This document shows, one piece after another, positions 49,935-59,124 of a stretch of 64,000 nt of DNA. The position numbers were made by a program, and so were the translations under genes. Source of the stretch: Alienimonas californiensis (GTDB taxonomy: Bacteria > Planctomycetota > Planctomycetia > Planctomycetales > Planctomycetaceae); NCBI RefSeq assembly GCF_007743815.1, contig NZ_CP036265.1:2870823-2934822 (forward strand). The letters run 5' to 3'. Position 1 is the stretch's first letter. Every line of letters starts with the position of its first letter. The notes under the pieces are model-generated. The model worked only from the letters and a program-made list of their open reading frames with translations. It was not told where the DNA came from and made no database searches.

Positions 49935-51335
49935 ATGACCGACTTCGCCCCCGTCGCCGATCGACTTGCCGCCTCCGCGGAGGCGAACCGCGAACGGCTG
50001 TTCGAGCTGCTCCGCATCCCCAGCGTGAGCGCGGACCCGGCCCACCGCGGCGACTGCCGGGCCGCCGCGGAGTGGGTGCGGGACTTCCTTACGCAGGCCG
50101 GCTGCTCCGCGGAACTGGTCGACACCGGCACGGCCGAGCGCCCGGGGCACCCGATCGTCTTCGCCAAAACGCCCCGGGTCGACGGCGCCCCGACGCTGCT
50201 GGTCTACGGGCACTACGACGTCCAGCCGCCGGACCCGCTGGACCTGTGGACGACGCCGCCGTTCGAGCCGACGGTGCGGCCCGGTCCCGGCGGCGCGGAG
50301 CACGTCTACGCCCGCGGGGCGACGGACGACAAAGGGCAGATGCTGACCCACCCGCTGGCCGTCGCCGCCTGGCACGCCGCCGCCGGCGGGCCGCCGGTGA
50401 ACGTGACCTTCGTGATCGAGGGGGAAGAAGAGGTGGGCAGCGACCACCTGGACGCCTTCCTCGAATCGCATAAGGCGGAACTGGCCTGCGACGCGGCGGT
50501 GATCTCGGACACCAGCCAGTTCGCCCCCGGCGTGCCGGCGATCTGCTACGGGTTGCGGGGGATCACGGCCTGCGAGGTGACGGTGCGGGGGCCGAAGGCG
50601 GACCTGCACAGCGGTTTGTTCGGCGGGGCGGTGGCGAACCCGGCGAACGCCCTGGCGAAGATCATCGCCAGCCTGCACGACGCCGACGGCCGCGTCGCCG
50701 TGCCCGGGTTCTACGACGCCGTCGTCCCCCCCACCGAGGAGGAACGGGCCGCCTGGGCCGCGTTGCCGTTCGACGAGGCGGCGTTCCTCGAGACGACCGG
50801 TGCCCCGGAGCCGGTCACGCTGCCGGACGCCACGGTGTTGGAGGGCCGCTGGGGCTGGCCGACGTGCGACGTGAACGGCCTGACCAGCGGCTATCAGGGC
50901 CCGGGGCCCAAGACCATCATCCCGGCGAAGGCCTCCGCCAAACTGTCGTTCCGCCTCGTGCCGGATCAGGACCCGCACGCGATCCTCGCCGCCGTGCGGG
51001 AGCACGTGACGGCACACTGCCCGCGGGGCGTGACGGTGGAGGTCACCCCGTTCCACGGCACGCCCGGGGTGCGGTTCGACACGGACTCCGCCCCCTTCGA
51101 AGCGGCGAAGCAGGCCGTCGAGCACGCCTTCGGCACGCCGCCGGTGATGATCCGCGAGGGGGGCACGATCCCGGTGGTGCGGGCGCTGGGCGCCACGCTC
51201 GGCTGCCCGGTGCTGCTGCTCGGCTGGGGCCAGAACAGCGACGGCCTGCACAGCCCGAACGAGCGGTTCTCCCTCGACGCCTTCCGCCGCGGCGCCCTCG
51301 CCAGCGCCCGTCTGATGTGGGAACTGGCCCGTTAG
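49935..51335 (+). CDS. M20 family dipeptidase/metallopeptidase
   Basis: A 466-residue cytosolic M20 peptidase. Metal ligands are visible in VYGHYDVQPPDP (His, with catalytic Asp), RGATDDKGQM (bridging Asp) and VIEGEEEVGSDH (catalytic Glu and ligand Glu). ISDTSQFAPGVPAICYGLRG follows, and an LHSGLFGG dimerisation-domain block is present. It likely cleaves dipeptides or related N-acyl amino acids with two zinc ions. Its stop TAG lies inside the hairpin 51332-51360. Confidence 0.93.
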   Translation: MTDFAPVADRLAASAEANRERLFELLRIPSVSADPAHRGDCRAAAEWVRDFLTQAGCSAELVDTGTAERPGHPIVFAKTPRVDGAPTLLVYGHYDVQPPDPLDLWTTPPFEPTVRPGPGGAEHVYARGATDDKGQMLTHPLAVAAWHAAAGGPPVNVTFVIEGEEEVGSDHLDAFLESHKAELACDAAVISDTSQFAPGVPAICYGLRGITACEVTVRGPKADLHSGLFGGAVANPANALAKIIASLHDADGRVAVPGFYDAVVPPTEEERAAWAALPFDEAAFLETTGAPEPVTLPDATVLEGRWGWPTCDVNGLTSGYQGPGPKTIIPAKASAKLSFRLVPDQDPHAILAAVREHVTAHCPRGVTVEVTPFHGTPGVRFDTDSAPFEAAKQAVEHAFGTPPVMIREGGTIPVVRALGATLGCPVLLLGWGQNSDGLHSPNERFSLDAFRRGALASARLMWELAR

Positions 51336-51360
51336 CCGTCCTCTTCAAGAGGACGGCTAA
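51332..51360. repeat. TTAGCC palindrome, copy 2, covering a stop codon
   Basis: TTAGCCGTCCTCTT (51332-51345) pairs perfectly with AAGAGGACGGCTAA (51347-51360). The dipeptidase stop TAG (51333-51335) is part of the left arm. It ends 16 bp before the serS start. A 14-bp stem suits a terminator or transcript-end role, and it is a second copy of the element at 45708-45736. Confidence 0.85.
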
Positions 51361-51376
51361 CCGCTACATTACGCGC

Positions 51377-52678
51377 ATGCTGGACCTCAACACGATTGCC
51401 GAACACGCGGACGTCGTCGCCGCGAACAACCGTCGCCGCGGGGTGGACGTCGACCTCTCCCGCCTGCTGCACCTCCGCGGCAAGCGGTCCGACCTGATCC
51501 AGAAGACGGAAACGCTCAAGCACGAGCAGAAGGAGACCGGCGCCGGCATCCCCCAGGCCTCGCCGGAGGAGCGGAAGGCCCTCATCGCCCGCACCGGCGA
51601 GCTGAAGAAGGAGGTCGCCGCCGCGGCCGACGAACTGACCGCCGTCGAGGCGGAGCTGCGGGAAATTCAGTCCCTCATCCCCAATCTCACCCACCCGGAC
51701 GCCCCCGACGGCGGCGAGCACGACGGCCGGGTGCTGCGGGAAGTCGGCGACAAACCGCAGTTCGATTTCGAACCGCTGGACCACGTCGAACTGTGCGAGA
51801 AGCACGGGCTGGTCGACTTCGCCAGCGCCGCGAAGACGACCGGGGCCGGGTTCTACTTCCTCTGCCGGGAGGCGGTGCTGCTCGAACTGGCCCTGGTGCG
51901 GTACGCCGTGGAGAAGGCGACCGCGGCCGGATTCATTCCGCACGTCACTCCGGACCTGGCCCGGGCGGAGGCGCTGTCCGGCACGGGGTTCAACCCGCGG
52001 GGGGAGGAGACGCAGATCTACAGCGTGGCGGGCACCGACCTGTCGCTGATCGCCACCGCGGAGATCACCCTCGGCGCCATGAAGGCCGGCACGACCTTCG
52101 AGCCGCACGAACTGCCGCTCAAGCTGGCCGGGGTGTCGCACTGCTACCGCACCGAGGCCGGCGCCTACGGCAAGGCGACCCGCGGGCTGTACCGCGTGCA
52201 CCAGTTCACCAAGGTGGAACTGTTCGCCTTCACCGCCGCTGACCTCGGCGCCAGCGGGCGGATGCACGCGGAGATTTTGTCGTTGGAGGAGGAGATCTTC
52301 AGCGACCTCGGTCTGCCGTACCGGGTGCTGGACATCGCCGCCGGCGACCTCGGCGGCCCGGCCTACCGCAAGTTCGACCTCGAAGCCTGGATGCCCGGCC
52401 GCGACGACGGCAGCGGCAACAAGGGATCGTGGGGCGAGGTGACGAGCTGTTCGGACTGCACCGACTACCAGGCCCGCCGCCTCGACGTGCGGGTGAAGAA
52501 GACCGACGCCGACGGCAAGCCGGCGAAGGGCACGGACCTCGTGCACACCCTCAACGGCACCGCGATCGCCGTCAGCCGGGCGCTGATCGCCCTCCTCGAA
52601 AACGGCCAGCGGGAAGACGGCACGATCGCCATTCCCGAGGTGTTACAGCCGTACTGCGGGTTCGATTCGATCGGCTAG
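51377..52678 (+). CDS. serS: Seryl-tRNA synthetase
   Basis: A 433-residue class II aminoacyl-tRNA synthetase. The N-terminal two-helix coiled-coil arm spans about 25-110. Motif 2 is CYRTEAGAYGKATRGLYRVH, and motif 3 lies in TLNGTAIAVSRALIALLENG, ending VLQPYCGFDSI. It charges tRNA-Ser with serine in the cytoplasm. The ATG at 51377 begins the conserved MLDLNTIAEHADVV. It follows the dipeptidase gene with a hairpin between. Its stop overlaps that of the convergent small membrane protein by 3 bp. Confidence 0.97.
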   Translation: MLDLNTIAEHADVVAANNRRRGVDVDLSRLLHLRGKRSDLIQKTETLKHEQKETGAGIPQASPEERKALIARTGELKKEVAAAADELTAVEAELREIQSLIPNLTHPDAPDGGEHDGRVLREVGDKPQFDFEPLDHVELCEKHGLVDFASAAKTTGAGFYFLCREAVLLELALVRYAVEKATAAGFIPHVTPDLARAEALSGTGFNPRGEETQIYSVAGTDLSLIATAEITLGAMKAGTTFEPHELPLKLAGVSHCYRTEAGAYGKATRGLYRVHQFTKVELFAFTAADLGASGRMHAEILSLEEEIFSDLGLPYRVLDIAAGDLGGPAYRKFDLEAWMPGRDDGSGNKGSWGEVTSCSDCTDYQARRLDVRVKKTDADGKPAKGTDLVHTLNGTAIAVSRALIALLENGQREDGTIAIPEVLQPYCGFDSIG

Positions 52679-52935
52679 CGGAGGGCGTGAGCCGTCAGAT
52701 TCAGGCCGAAGCCGAAGGCGAAGCAAACGGTCGGCCGCCAGGCGATGTCCCAGTTCTGCCAGACGTAATACATCGCGAACAGCGGCACGAAGGCGGCAAC
52801 GAGCGCCAGCGGCGGGCTGCCCCGCATGATCTGCAGGATCAGCCATATCCAAGATGCGATCATCACCGCCCACCCCGACAGACCCATGACGACCGGGATG
52901 TCCATCGGGCGTCGCCCATACAGAGTCGGATTCAC
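52675..52935 (-). CDS. Small membrane protein, hypothetical
   Basis: An 86-residue protein with two or three membrane helices (VMGLSGWAVMIASWIWLILQ; LALVAAFVPLFAMYYVWQN; PTVCFAFGFGLNLTAHAL). No family is recognised. Codon use agrees with its neighbours, and hydrophobic residues are grouped as in a real membrane protein. The gene converges with serS and is followed upstream by the HNH nuclease gene on the same strand, 35 bp away. Confidence 0.75.
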   Translation of the reverse strand: MNPTLYGRRPMDIPVVMGLSGWAVMIASWIWLILQIMRGSPPLALVAAFVPLFAMYYVWQNWDIAWRPTVCFAFGFGLNLTAHALR

Positions 52936-52970
52936 CAGGCGATCAGCTTATTCCGCGTCCGCACGCGGCG

Positions 52971-53288
52971 TCATCTCACCCGAATGCGCTTTCCCGGCTT
53001 TCGCTTGCGGATCCAACTGATCCAGCCGTGCAACGCCTCCGCGTTTCGCAGGGCCTCGACGGTGTCGTAGTCGCGTTCCAGTTCCTTCTCCGTGAAGGTC
53101 GCGTGCACCGTTTTGTGGCAGGGTCGGCAGAGCAGCACGGTCTCCGTGCCGCCGCGGGACTTGGGGACGAGGTGGTGCTTCGTCAGCTTCGCCCGGTCGT
53201 ACTCATGCCGGCAGAGGACGCACGCCGGCGGGGAGCGGTCCTGCTGGACGAACCAATCCGGCATCGCGTTTCGGTTCTTACGGGCCAT
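52971..53288 (-). CDS. HNH endonuclease
   Basis: A 105-residue HNH nuclease. The zinc-binding CVLC and CRPC pairs frame the active core (KLTKHHLVPKSRGGTETVLL CRPCHKTVH broken here for length), with the catalytic HH, the Arg-Gly-Gly turn and the final His. Stand-alone HNH proteins of this length are often of restriction, mobile-element or repair origin; no methylase is seen nearby. The ATG at 53286-53288 is natural. Confidence 0.9.
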   Translation of the reverse strand: MARKNRNAMPDWFVQQDRSPPACVLCRHEYDRAKLTKHHLVPKSRGGTETVLLCRPCHKTVHATFTEKELERDYDTVEALRNAEALHGWISWIRKRKPGKRIRVR

Positions 53289-53357
53289 CCGGGCAGTTGC
53301 GAGGTGCGGGGAGCGGGTCTTTACTGGACCGCCCCGCCCCCCGCAGGTTCACGCCGC

Positions 53358-53882
53358 TTGACCGCCGACGCCGCCGAGCCCGCCGACGCCCCGCCCGCGG
53401 ACGAGGGGGAACTGATCTTCAAAATGGGCGAGTTCGCCGCCCGCTTCCCGCTCGATCGGTCCTACTGCCGCAATCACCTCTGGTTGTTGCCGACTGGGGC
53501 GGAGCAGGGCGGCGAGCCGGTCTACCGCGTCGGCTTCACCGCCTATTCGCGGCGCCTGTTGCAGGACGTGTATTTCCTCGACTGGACCGTGGACGAGGGC
53601 CAAACTGTCCCGGCCGGGGCGACGATCGGGGAGATCGAGAGCGCTAAGGCGCTCTCCTCAATGCACCCCCCGGCCGCGGGCACGATCACGGCCCTGAACC
53701 CGGCCCCGCTGGCGGACCCTTCGGTCATCAACGCCGTCGGCTATGATGCGGGCCCGGACGGCGGCTGGCTGTACGACTTCGCCACCGCCGCCCCGCTGCT
53801 GGACGCCGCCGCGTACGTCGCACACCTCGGCAGCGTCTGGGAAACCACCCAGCGGCTCATCAAAGGGCAGGCGAACTCCTGA
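53358..53882 (+). CDS. GcvH-like lipoyl-domain protein
   Basis: A TTG start gives 174 residues. It resembles glycine cleavage H protein: YCRNHLWLLPT, VYRVGFTAYSRRLLQDVYFL, DEGQTVPAGATIGEIESAKA, with the lipoyl-accepting Lys97 in ESAKALSS. Canonical glycine-cleavage H proteins read ESVKA at this place. The N-terminus is extended by about 20 residues. No gcvT or gcvP gene is next to it; instead it heads a cluster with a ferredoxin, a cyclase and a DUF116-prenyl synthetase. It may carry a lipoyl group for a different enzyme. The start codon is not certain; ATG 53424 lies within the conserved part. Confidence 0.82.
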   Translation: MTADAAEPADAPPADEGELIFKMGEFAARFPLDRSYCRNHLWLLPTGAEQGGEPVYRVGFTAYSRRLLQDVYFLDWTVDEGQTVPAGATIGEIESAKALSSMHPPAAGTITALNPAPLADPSVINAVGYDAGPDGGWLYDFATAAPLLDAAAYVAHLGSVWETTQRLIKGQANS

Positions 53883-54025
53883 GAGGAAATTCCAAGACCA
53901 AGACATCAAGTACCAGAGACCGATCCAGTCCGCTCCCGTCGCTTTGGTTCTTAACTCTTGGGATTTGAGATTTGCTCACGTCCCGTTCGCTCCCGCACAC
54001 TGACTCGCTCCCCCCGCGAGCCCCC

Positions 54026-55042
54026 ATGGCCAGCCAGAAACTCACCGTCGTGCTGTCGCAGTCGCAGGGCAAGAACCCGGCGAAGCAGGGGTTGGAGGAA
54101 GCCATCGCCGCCGAGTTGCTGATGGACCCGGCGATCGATCTGTCGCTGGTCCCGCACCTCGTCGACATGGCGGCGGACCACCCCGGCCTGCTGTACCTCC
54201 GCGGCGTCGGGGGCGACGCGGTCGTGCTGAGTTGGCTCTACCCCCGGGCCGCCTTCTGGACGCTCGACCGGCAGGACGTCCGCGGCCGCTACGGCGTCTC
54301 CCTGCTGCACGGCTTTGAGGAGGAGGACGAAACCCCGGCCCGGTCCAAGGCAACAGGGCGGCCGGACGCCCCGAAGCGGTCGCTGTACTGCCTCGACCTG
54401 CGGGACAGCGACGATCCGCAGGAGTACCTGACGGAGATCCGCCGGATCGCCAAGGAACGCAGCATGCCGACGGTCGGGCTGAGCTTGGGGGGGATGACGA
54501 ACGGGAGTCTGGCGAGCGGGGGGCGTCAGCCCTTGGTGTCATCGAAGGCGAACGAGCACACGGCGGGCTCACGCCCGCCGCTCGCCGCGGAGCCCCTCGA
54601 TCTGCTCGCCCCCACCGCCCGCCGCTGGTATCCGGTGATCGACTACGATCGCTGCACGAACTGCATGGAGTGCGTCGACTTCTGCCTGTTCGGCGTCTAC
54701 GGCGTGGACGACGCCGGCGACGTCCTCGTCGAACAGCAGGACAGCTGCAAGAAGGGCTGCCCGGCCTGTTCCCGCGTCTGCCCCGCGAACGCGATCGTGT
54801 TCCCCGGCCACAAGACCCCCGCGATCGCCGGGGCGGACGGCGAGGGGGCCGGCGACTTCAAGATCGACCTGTCCAAACTGTTCGGGGCCGCGGACGCCGA
54901 TCCGCTGAAGCAGGCCGCCGCCGAGCGCGACGTGCACCTGCTCCGCGACGGGCGCGATTCGGTCGGGATGCAAGGCCTGGAGCACCGCCAGAAGGACGAC
55001 CTCGACGCGATGCTCGACAGCCTGGACGCACTGGCCCTGTGA
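54026..55042 (+). CDS. Two-cluster 4Fe-4S ferredoxin-type protein with inserted palindrome
   Basis: A 338-residue protein. Residues 1-160 form an unrecognised domain ([39 protein letters not shown]). Residues 205-260 hold two 4Fe-4S sites: C210, C213, C216, C220 and C241, C245, C248, C252, with [10 protein letters not shown] after the second. Residues 163-187 ([20 protein letters not shown] on) are encoded by the palindromic element at 54511-54586. The TGA overlaps the GTG start of the cyclase gene. Electron transfer within the same pathway is likely. Confidence 0.87.
   Translation: MASQKLTVVLSQSQGKNPAKQGLEEAIAAELLMDPAIDLSLVPHLVDMAADHPGLLYLRGVGGDAVVLSWLYPRAAFWTLDRQDVRGRYGVSLLHGFEEEDETPARSKATGRPDAPKRSLYCLDLRDSDDPQEYLTEIRRIAKERSMPTVGLSLGGMTNGSLASGGRQPLVSSKANEHTAGSRPPLAAEPLDLLAPTARRWYPVIDYDRCTNCMECVDFCLFGVYGVDDAGDVLVEQQDSCKKGCPACSRVCPANAIVFPGHKTPAIAGADGEGAGDFKIDLSKLFGAADADPLKQAAAERDVHLLRDGRDSVGMQGLEHRQKDDLDAMLDSLDALAL
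54511..54586. repeat. Palindromic element A, in-frame coding copy (76 bp) in the ferredoxin gene
   Basis: The arms GGCGAGCGG...GTGT and CACACGG...CTCGCC face each other. By eye 64 of 76 positions equal those of the copy at 55206-55281. It is read through in frame as A-S-G-G-R-Q-P...G-S-R-P-P-L-A, the same frame as the other coding copy. Confidence 0.9.
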
Positions 55043-57039
55043 GCGGCGGCACGGACCCCGTCGACCCGGACCGCCTCGCCGCCGCGACCGAATCGGCAGT
55101 CGCCCATCTGCTCTCGGAGCGCACCCCCGCCGGGCATTGGGTGGGCGAACTGAGCACCAGCGCCCTGAGCACCGCCGTCGCCGCGATGGCGTTGCACCAA
55201 TACCAGGCGAGCGGTGGGCGTCAGCCCTCCGTGTCCTCGGACGCGTTGGAACACACGGAGGGCTCACGCCCACCGCTCGCCCGGTTGATTGATTCCGCCT
55301 GTATCTGGCTCCTCGCCCACCGCAACGCGGACGGCGGGTGGGGCGACACGGTCGAGTCGAAAACGAACGTCTCCACCACGGCCCTGTGCATCGCCACAGT
55401 GTCGGTCTGGGACGCCCCCACGGAGAACCGCGCGAAACGGGACGAGGTTGTCGCCGACGCCCGCCGGTGGTTCGACGCCGCCGGCGGGTTCGACGCGGTG
55501 GTGCGGCGGTACGGGAAGGACAAGACCTTCAGTGTGCCGATCCTCACCCACTGCGCCCTCGCCGGGCTCGTGCCGTGGTCGAAGGTGACGGCGCTGCCGT
55601 TCGAGTTGGCGACGCTCCCCCCGCGGTTCTACGCCGCCGTGAGGCTGCCGGTCGTCAGCTACGCCCTGCCGGCGCTGATCGCCATCGGCCAGCTCCGCCA
55701 CGTCAAACAGCCCAGCCGCAACCCGGCGCTGCGGGGGCTGCGTGCGCTGGCGGTGCCGCGGACGCTGGACCGGCTCCAGTCGATCCAACCCAGCAACGGC
55801 GGGTTCCTCGAAGCGGCCCCGCTGACCGGCTTCGTGCTGATGAGCCTCTCCGCCGCCGGCCGAGCCGATCATCCGGTGGCGCGGAAGTGCGTCGAGTTCC
55901 TCACCGGCAACGTTCGCGAGGACGGCAGTTGGCCGATCGACACGAACCTCGCCACCTGGGTGACGACGCTGGCCGTGGGCGCCCTCGGCGACGACTTGCC
56001 CGAAGCGGCCCGCCCGCCGATCCGCGATTGGCTGCTCGGCCAGCAGTACCGGGAGGTGCACCCCTACACCCGGGCCGCCCCCGGCGGCTGGGCCTGGACC
56101 GACCTCCCCGGCGGCGTGCCCGACGCGGACGACACCCCGGGGGCGATCCTGGCGCTGAACGAACTGCGCGACGAGAGCCGCGACCGTCAGGGAGCGCAAG
56201 ACGCGTTCAAGCCTGCGGACGCCGCTACGCTCCCTGACGGTCGCGCCTCTCGTGAGGCGATCGATGCCGGCGTCCTCTGGCTGCTCGGTCTGCAGAACCG
56301 TGACGGCGGCGTGCCGACGTTTTGCCGCGGGTGGGGCGCGTTGCCGTTCGACCGCAGCGCTCCGGACCTCACGGCGCACGCCGTCCGGGCGTTGTCCGCG
56401 ATCGATCAACCCTTCGCCGGGCGGGCCGATCGGAGTCCCTTGGACGAGCGGGTCGCAGATGAGTCCGACGGCTGGCGCCCCGGCCGCGCGATGACACGCA
56501 TGGTGCATGCCTACCTCCGCACCACCCAACGCCCCGACGGCTCCTGGCTGCCGCTCTGGTTCGGCAATCAGCACGCCCCGGACGACGAGAACCCCGTCTA
56601 CGGCACCGCCCGGGTGCTGGCGGCGTTCGCCGATTGCGGTCTGACCGACGACCCGGCCTGCGTCGCCGGGCGGGAGTTTCTGCTGTCGGTCCAGAACGCC
56701 GACGGCGGGTGGGGCGGGGCGAGGGACTGCCCGAGCAGCGTCGAGGAGACCGCCCTCGCATCCGAGATTCTGCTCCGCTTGGTCCCGGATCGACCGGAAC
56801 CCTGGGCGGGGGTGCGGTGGTTACTAGAACGGGTGGAGGACGGCCGCTGGACCGTGCCGAGCCCGATCGGGTTCTACTTCGCCAAACTCTGGTACCACGA
56901 ACGGCTGTATCCCGTGATCTTCACCGTGCAGGCGTTGCGGACCGCCCGGTCGGCCGGAACAGTCCGGGGAGGGGCGGCCGCCTTGCGGGAGCGGGGGGAC
57001 GGGCGTCACGATGGCGTTTCCGCGTCGGCCGCTGTGTAA
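55039..57039 (+). CDS. Squalene-hopene-cyclase-like/prenyltransferase-repeat protein
   Basis: A GTG start overlapping the ferredoxin TGA gives 666 residues. The protein has the class II terpene cyclase build: the catalytic DxDD motif as DADDT at about 362-366 ([10 protein letters not shown]), and several QW-like repeats (NADGGWGD near 97, [38 protein letters not shown]). Length and motif position agree with squalene-hopene cyclases, but the sequence is a distant relative, so the substrate and product are unknown. Two palindromic insertions are read through: residues 57-81 (element A) and about 379-404 (element B). It lies 58 bp before the DUF116-prenyl synthetase gene. Confidence 0.88.
   Translation: MSGGTDPVDPDRLAAATESAVAHLLSERTPAGHWVGELSTSALSTAVAAMALHQYQASGGRQPSVSSDALEHTEGSRPPLARLIDSACIWLLAHRNADGGWGDTVESKTNVSTTALCIATVSVWDAPTENRAKRDEVVADARRWFDAAGGFDAVVRRYGKDKTFSVPILTHCALAGLVPWSKVTALPFELATLPPRFYAAVRLPVVSYALPALIAIGQLRHVKQPSRNPALRGLRALAVPRTLDRLQSIQPSNGGFLEAAPLTGFVLMSLSAAGRADHPVARKCVEFLTGNVREDGSWPIDTNLATWVTTLAVGALGDDLPEAARPPIRDWLLGQQYREVHPYTRAAPGGWAWTDLPGGVPDADDTPGAILALNELRDESRDRQGAQDAFKPADAATLPDGRASREAIDAGVLWLLGLQNRDGGVPTFCRGWGALPFDRSAPDLTAHAVRALSAIDQPFAGRADRSPLDERVADESDGWRPGRAMTRMVHAYLRTTQRPDGSWLPLWFGNQHAPDDENPVYGTARVLAAFADCGLTDDPACVAGREFLLSVQNADGGWGGARDCPSSVEETALASEILLRLVPDRPEPWAGVRWLLERVEDGRWTVPSPIGFYFAKLWYHERLYPVIFTVQALRTARSAGTVRGGAAALRERGDGRHDGVSASAAV
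55206..55281. repeat. Palindromic element A, in-frame coding copy (76 bp) in the cyclase gene
   Basis: The arms of 29 nt pair with a single mismatch. It encodes 25 residues ([20 protein letters not shown] and RPPLA) in the same frame as the ferredoxin copy. It falls in a loop between two helices of the N-terminal cyclase repeat (ALHQYQ and [13 protein letters not shown]). Confidence 0.9.
56172..56252. repeat. Palindromic element B, in-frame coding (81 bp) in the cyclase gene
   Basis: Arms of 25 nt (56172-56196, 56228-56252) match with one mismatch. The arms contain GCGACCGTCAGGGAGCG. The length is an exact multiple of three, and the encoded segment ([20 protein letters not shown] and on) is polar and unlike the flanking helices. 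Confidence 0.88.
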
Positions 57040-57097
57040 ACTCCCCGGAACGCCCGTCCCGGTCCGCCCCGCTTCCCCGTCTCCCCCGGAGTCCCGC

Positions 57098-59047
57098 GTG
57101 TCGCTCGTCTCCCACGACACCGCTGACACGCTCGACCGCTCCGGGACCGTGCCGCACGGCGATTCGCCCGGCAAACGGCTCGTTTCCCGCCTGAACGACG
57201 AGCCGAAGGCCCCCGCCGCCCCCGCCAAGCCGCAGGCGACCAGCCGCTTCACCGACGACGACGTCGCCCCCCAGAAGCGGACCAAACGCAAAAGCACCAG
57301 CCACCTCAAGGCGGTGCCCGGCACGCTGGCGGACCGCGAGGCCCTCAAGGAGGCCGCCGCGGAGTTCACCAAGACGCTCGATCTGCGTCAGCGGATGAAC
57401 AAACGGCAGCTCGAAGCCCACGGGCGGACGCTGCTGGAGCAGATGGGCCTCGACGAAAAGTACCTCGGCTTCGCCGCGGTGATGATCGGGAACGCCGTCT
57501 GGCGGACGCAGTTCCTCGCCACGCCGTTCGAGCGCCGGCTGCTTTTGCTTCCCCACTGCCTCAAGCATGCCGAGGGCTGCCCGGCGGAGTACGACGAATT
57601 CGGCCTCGACTGCGAGAAGTGCGGGGCGTGCTCCATCGCGGACTACAAGGTCACGGCGGAGAAGCTGGGCTACAAGGTGCTGGTCGCCGAGGGCTCGCCG
57701 ATCGTGCTGAAGATCATCGTCAGCGGGTACGTGGATGGGATTCTGGGCGTTGCCTGCCTGAACGTGTTGGAGAAGGCGATCGACAAGGTGCTGGTCGCCG
57801 GCGTGCCGAGCTACGCGGTGCCGCTGCACAGCGGGGACTGCAAGAACACCACGCTGGACGAGTCGTGGATCTGGGAAGTCTTGGACCGCTACGAACCCCT
57901 CACCGGCCCCGGCCGGGACAGCTACGTCCCGCTGATGCGGAAGGCGGAGGGGCTGTTCGAGGCGGAGACGCTGGACGGCCTGGTCCCGCCGCCGTCCACG
58001 ACCGGCTTCAGGGCGGTGCGGCAGACGGCCGAAGTCGCCCGGGAGTTCCTCGCCCACGGGGGGAAGCGGTTCCGGCCGTTCATCACCCTCGCCGCCCACG
58101 ACGCGATGACCGGCGGCAAGGCCCTCACGGCGACCGCGGAGGACATTGAGGTTCCGGCCTCCGTCGCCCGGGCCGCGATCGCCATCGAAGCGTTCCACAA
58201 GGCCAGCCTCGCCCACGACGACATTCAGGACGACGACGAGCACCGCTACGGCAAGCCGGCGCTGCACGTCTCGCACGGCGTCGGCCGGGCGATCAACTTC
58301 GGCGACTGGTTGATCGGGCTGGGCTACCGCCTGCTGGCGAACACCGCCGACCCCGCGGACGGCGGCTCCCCGCAGGTCAGCGCTGAACTGACCGCCGCGA
58401 TGGCGGACGCTCACCAAAAGCTCTGCGACGGGCAGGGGGCGGAGATGGCCTGGCGGGCCGCGGTCTCCGATTCGACCGACGACCTGGCGCTGGAACCGCT
58501 GGACGCCCTGCAGGTGTACGCCCTGAAGACGGCCCCGGCGTTCGAGGCGGCGATGCTGGCCGGTCTGCGGTTGGCGGGCGAGGTGCCGCAGGAGACGCGG
58601 GACGCCGTGAGCACCTTCGCGCGGCAGGCGGGGGCGGGGTTCCAGATTCGCAACGATCTCGCCGACTGGCGGGGGGACGCGGACAACAAGCTGGCCGCCG
58701 GCGGGGACGCCGCGGCCCTGCGGCCGACCGTGCTGCTGGCCCTCGCCCTGAAGCGGGCCAGCCGGGAGGAACGCGAGGCCGTCGCCGCCTGGCTGTCGTC
58801 GCACGACGCCCCGGCCCTGAACGTCGGCCGCTTGCGGCGGCTGTTCGAGCGGCACGATGTGTTCTCCACCGCCGAGACGCTGATCGAGCGATGCCGCGAA
58901 CGGGCCGTCGCCGTGGCGGAGACCGTCGAACCGGCCCCGTTGCGGGATCTGCTGTTGTTCCTCTCCGACACGCTGCTGGCCGACGACGAGCCGGTCCCGG
59001 TCAAGACGGAGCATCTGACGACCCTGCCGATCGTCACCGTCGGCTGA
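57098..59047 (+). CDS. DUF116 domain fused to polyprenyl (isoprenyl diphosphate) synthetase
   Basis: A 649-residue fusion with a GTG start six bases after GGAG. Residues about 90-270 are DUF116, with Cys at 154, 161, 172, 175 and 178 ([26 protein letters not shown]) that suit a metal or Fe-S site. Residues about 300-640 are an isoprenyl diphosphate synthase: GGKRFRP at 321-327 and the first Asp-rich motif AHDDIQDDD at about 373-380. The second motif is QIRNDLADW, where the usual DDxxD reads NDxxD. It should elongate prenyl diphosphates, providing substrate for the neighbouring cyclase-like enzyme. The upstream ATG 57011 is an alternative start but encodes a poorly conserved-looking leader. 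Confidence 0.9.
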   Translation: MSLVSHDTADTLDRSGTVPHGDSPGKRLVSRLNDEPKAPAAPAKPQATSRFTDDDVAPQKRTKRKSTSHLKAVPGTLADREALKEAAAEFTKTLDLRQRMNKRQLEAHGRTLLEQMGLDEKYLGFAAVMIGNAVWRTQFLATPFERRLLLLPHCLKHAEGCPAEYDEFGLDCEKCGACSIADYKVTAEKLGYKVLVAEGSPIVLKIIVSGYVDGILGVACLNVLEKAIDKVLVAGVPSYAVPLHSGDCKNTTLDESWIWEVLDRYEPLTGPGRDSYVPLMRKAEGLFEAETLDGLVPPPSTTGFRAVRQTAEVAREFLAHGGKRFRPFITLAAHDAMTGGKALTATAEDIEVPASVARAAIAIEAFHKASLAHDDIQDDDEHRYGKPALHVSHGVGRAINFGDWLIGLGYRLLANTADPADGGSPQVSAELTAAMADAHQKLCDGQGAEMAWRAAVSDSTDDLALEPLDALQVYALKTAPAFEAAMLAGLRLAGEVPQETRDAVSTFARQAGAGFQIRNDLADWRGDADNKLAAGGDAAALRPTVLLALALKRASREEREAVAAWLSSHDAPALNVGRLRRLFERHDVFSTAETLIERCRERAVAVAETVEPAPLRDLLLFLSDTLLADDEPVPVKTEHLTTLPIVTVG

Positions 59048-59124
59048 CGCCGCCCCGTCTGCGTGGGGGGGCCGCCGGCGTGTATCATGCGGTTCCGATT
59101 GGTTCCCCCGCCCCCGGAGCGTTG

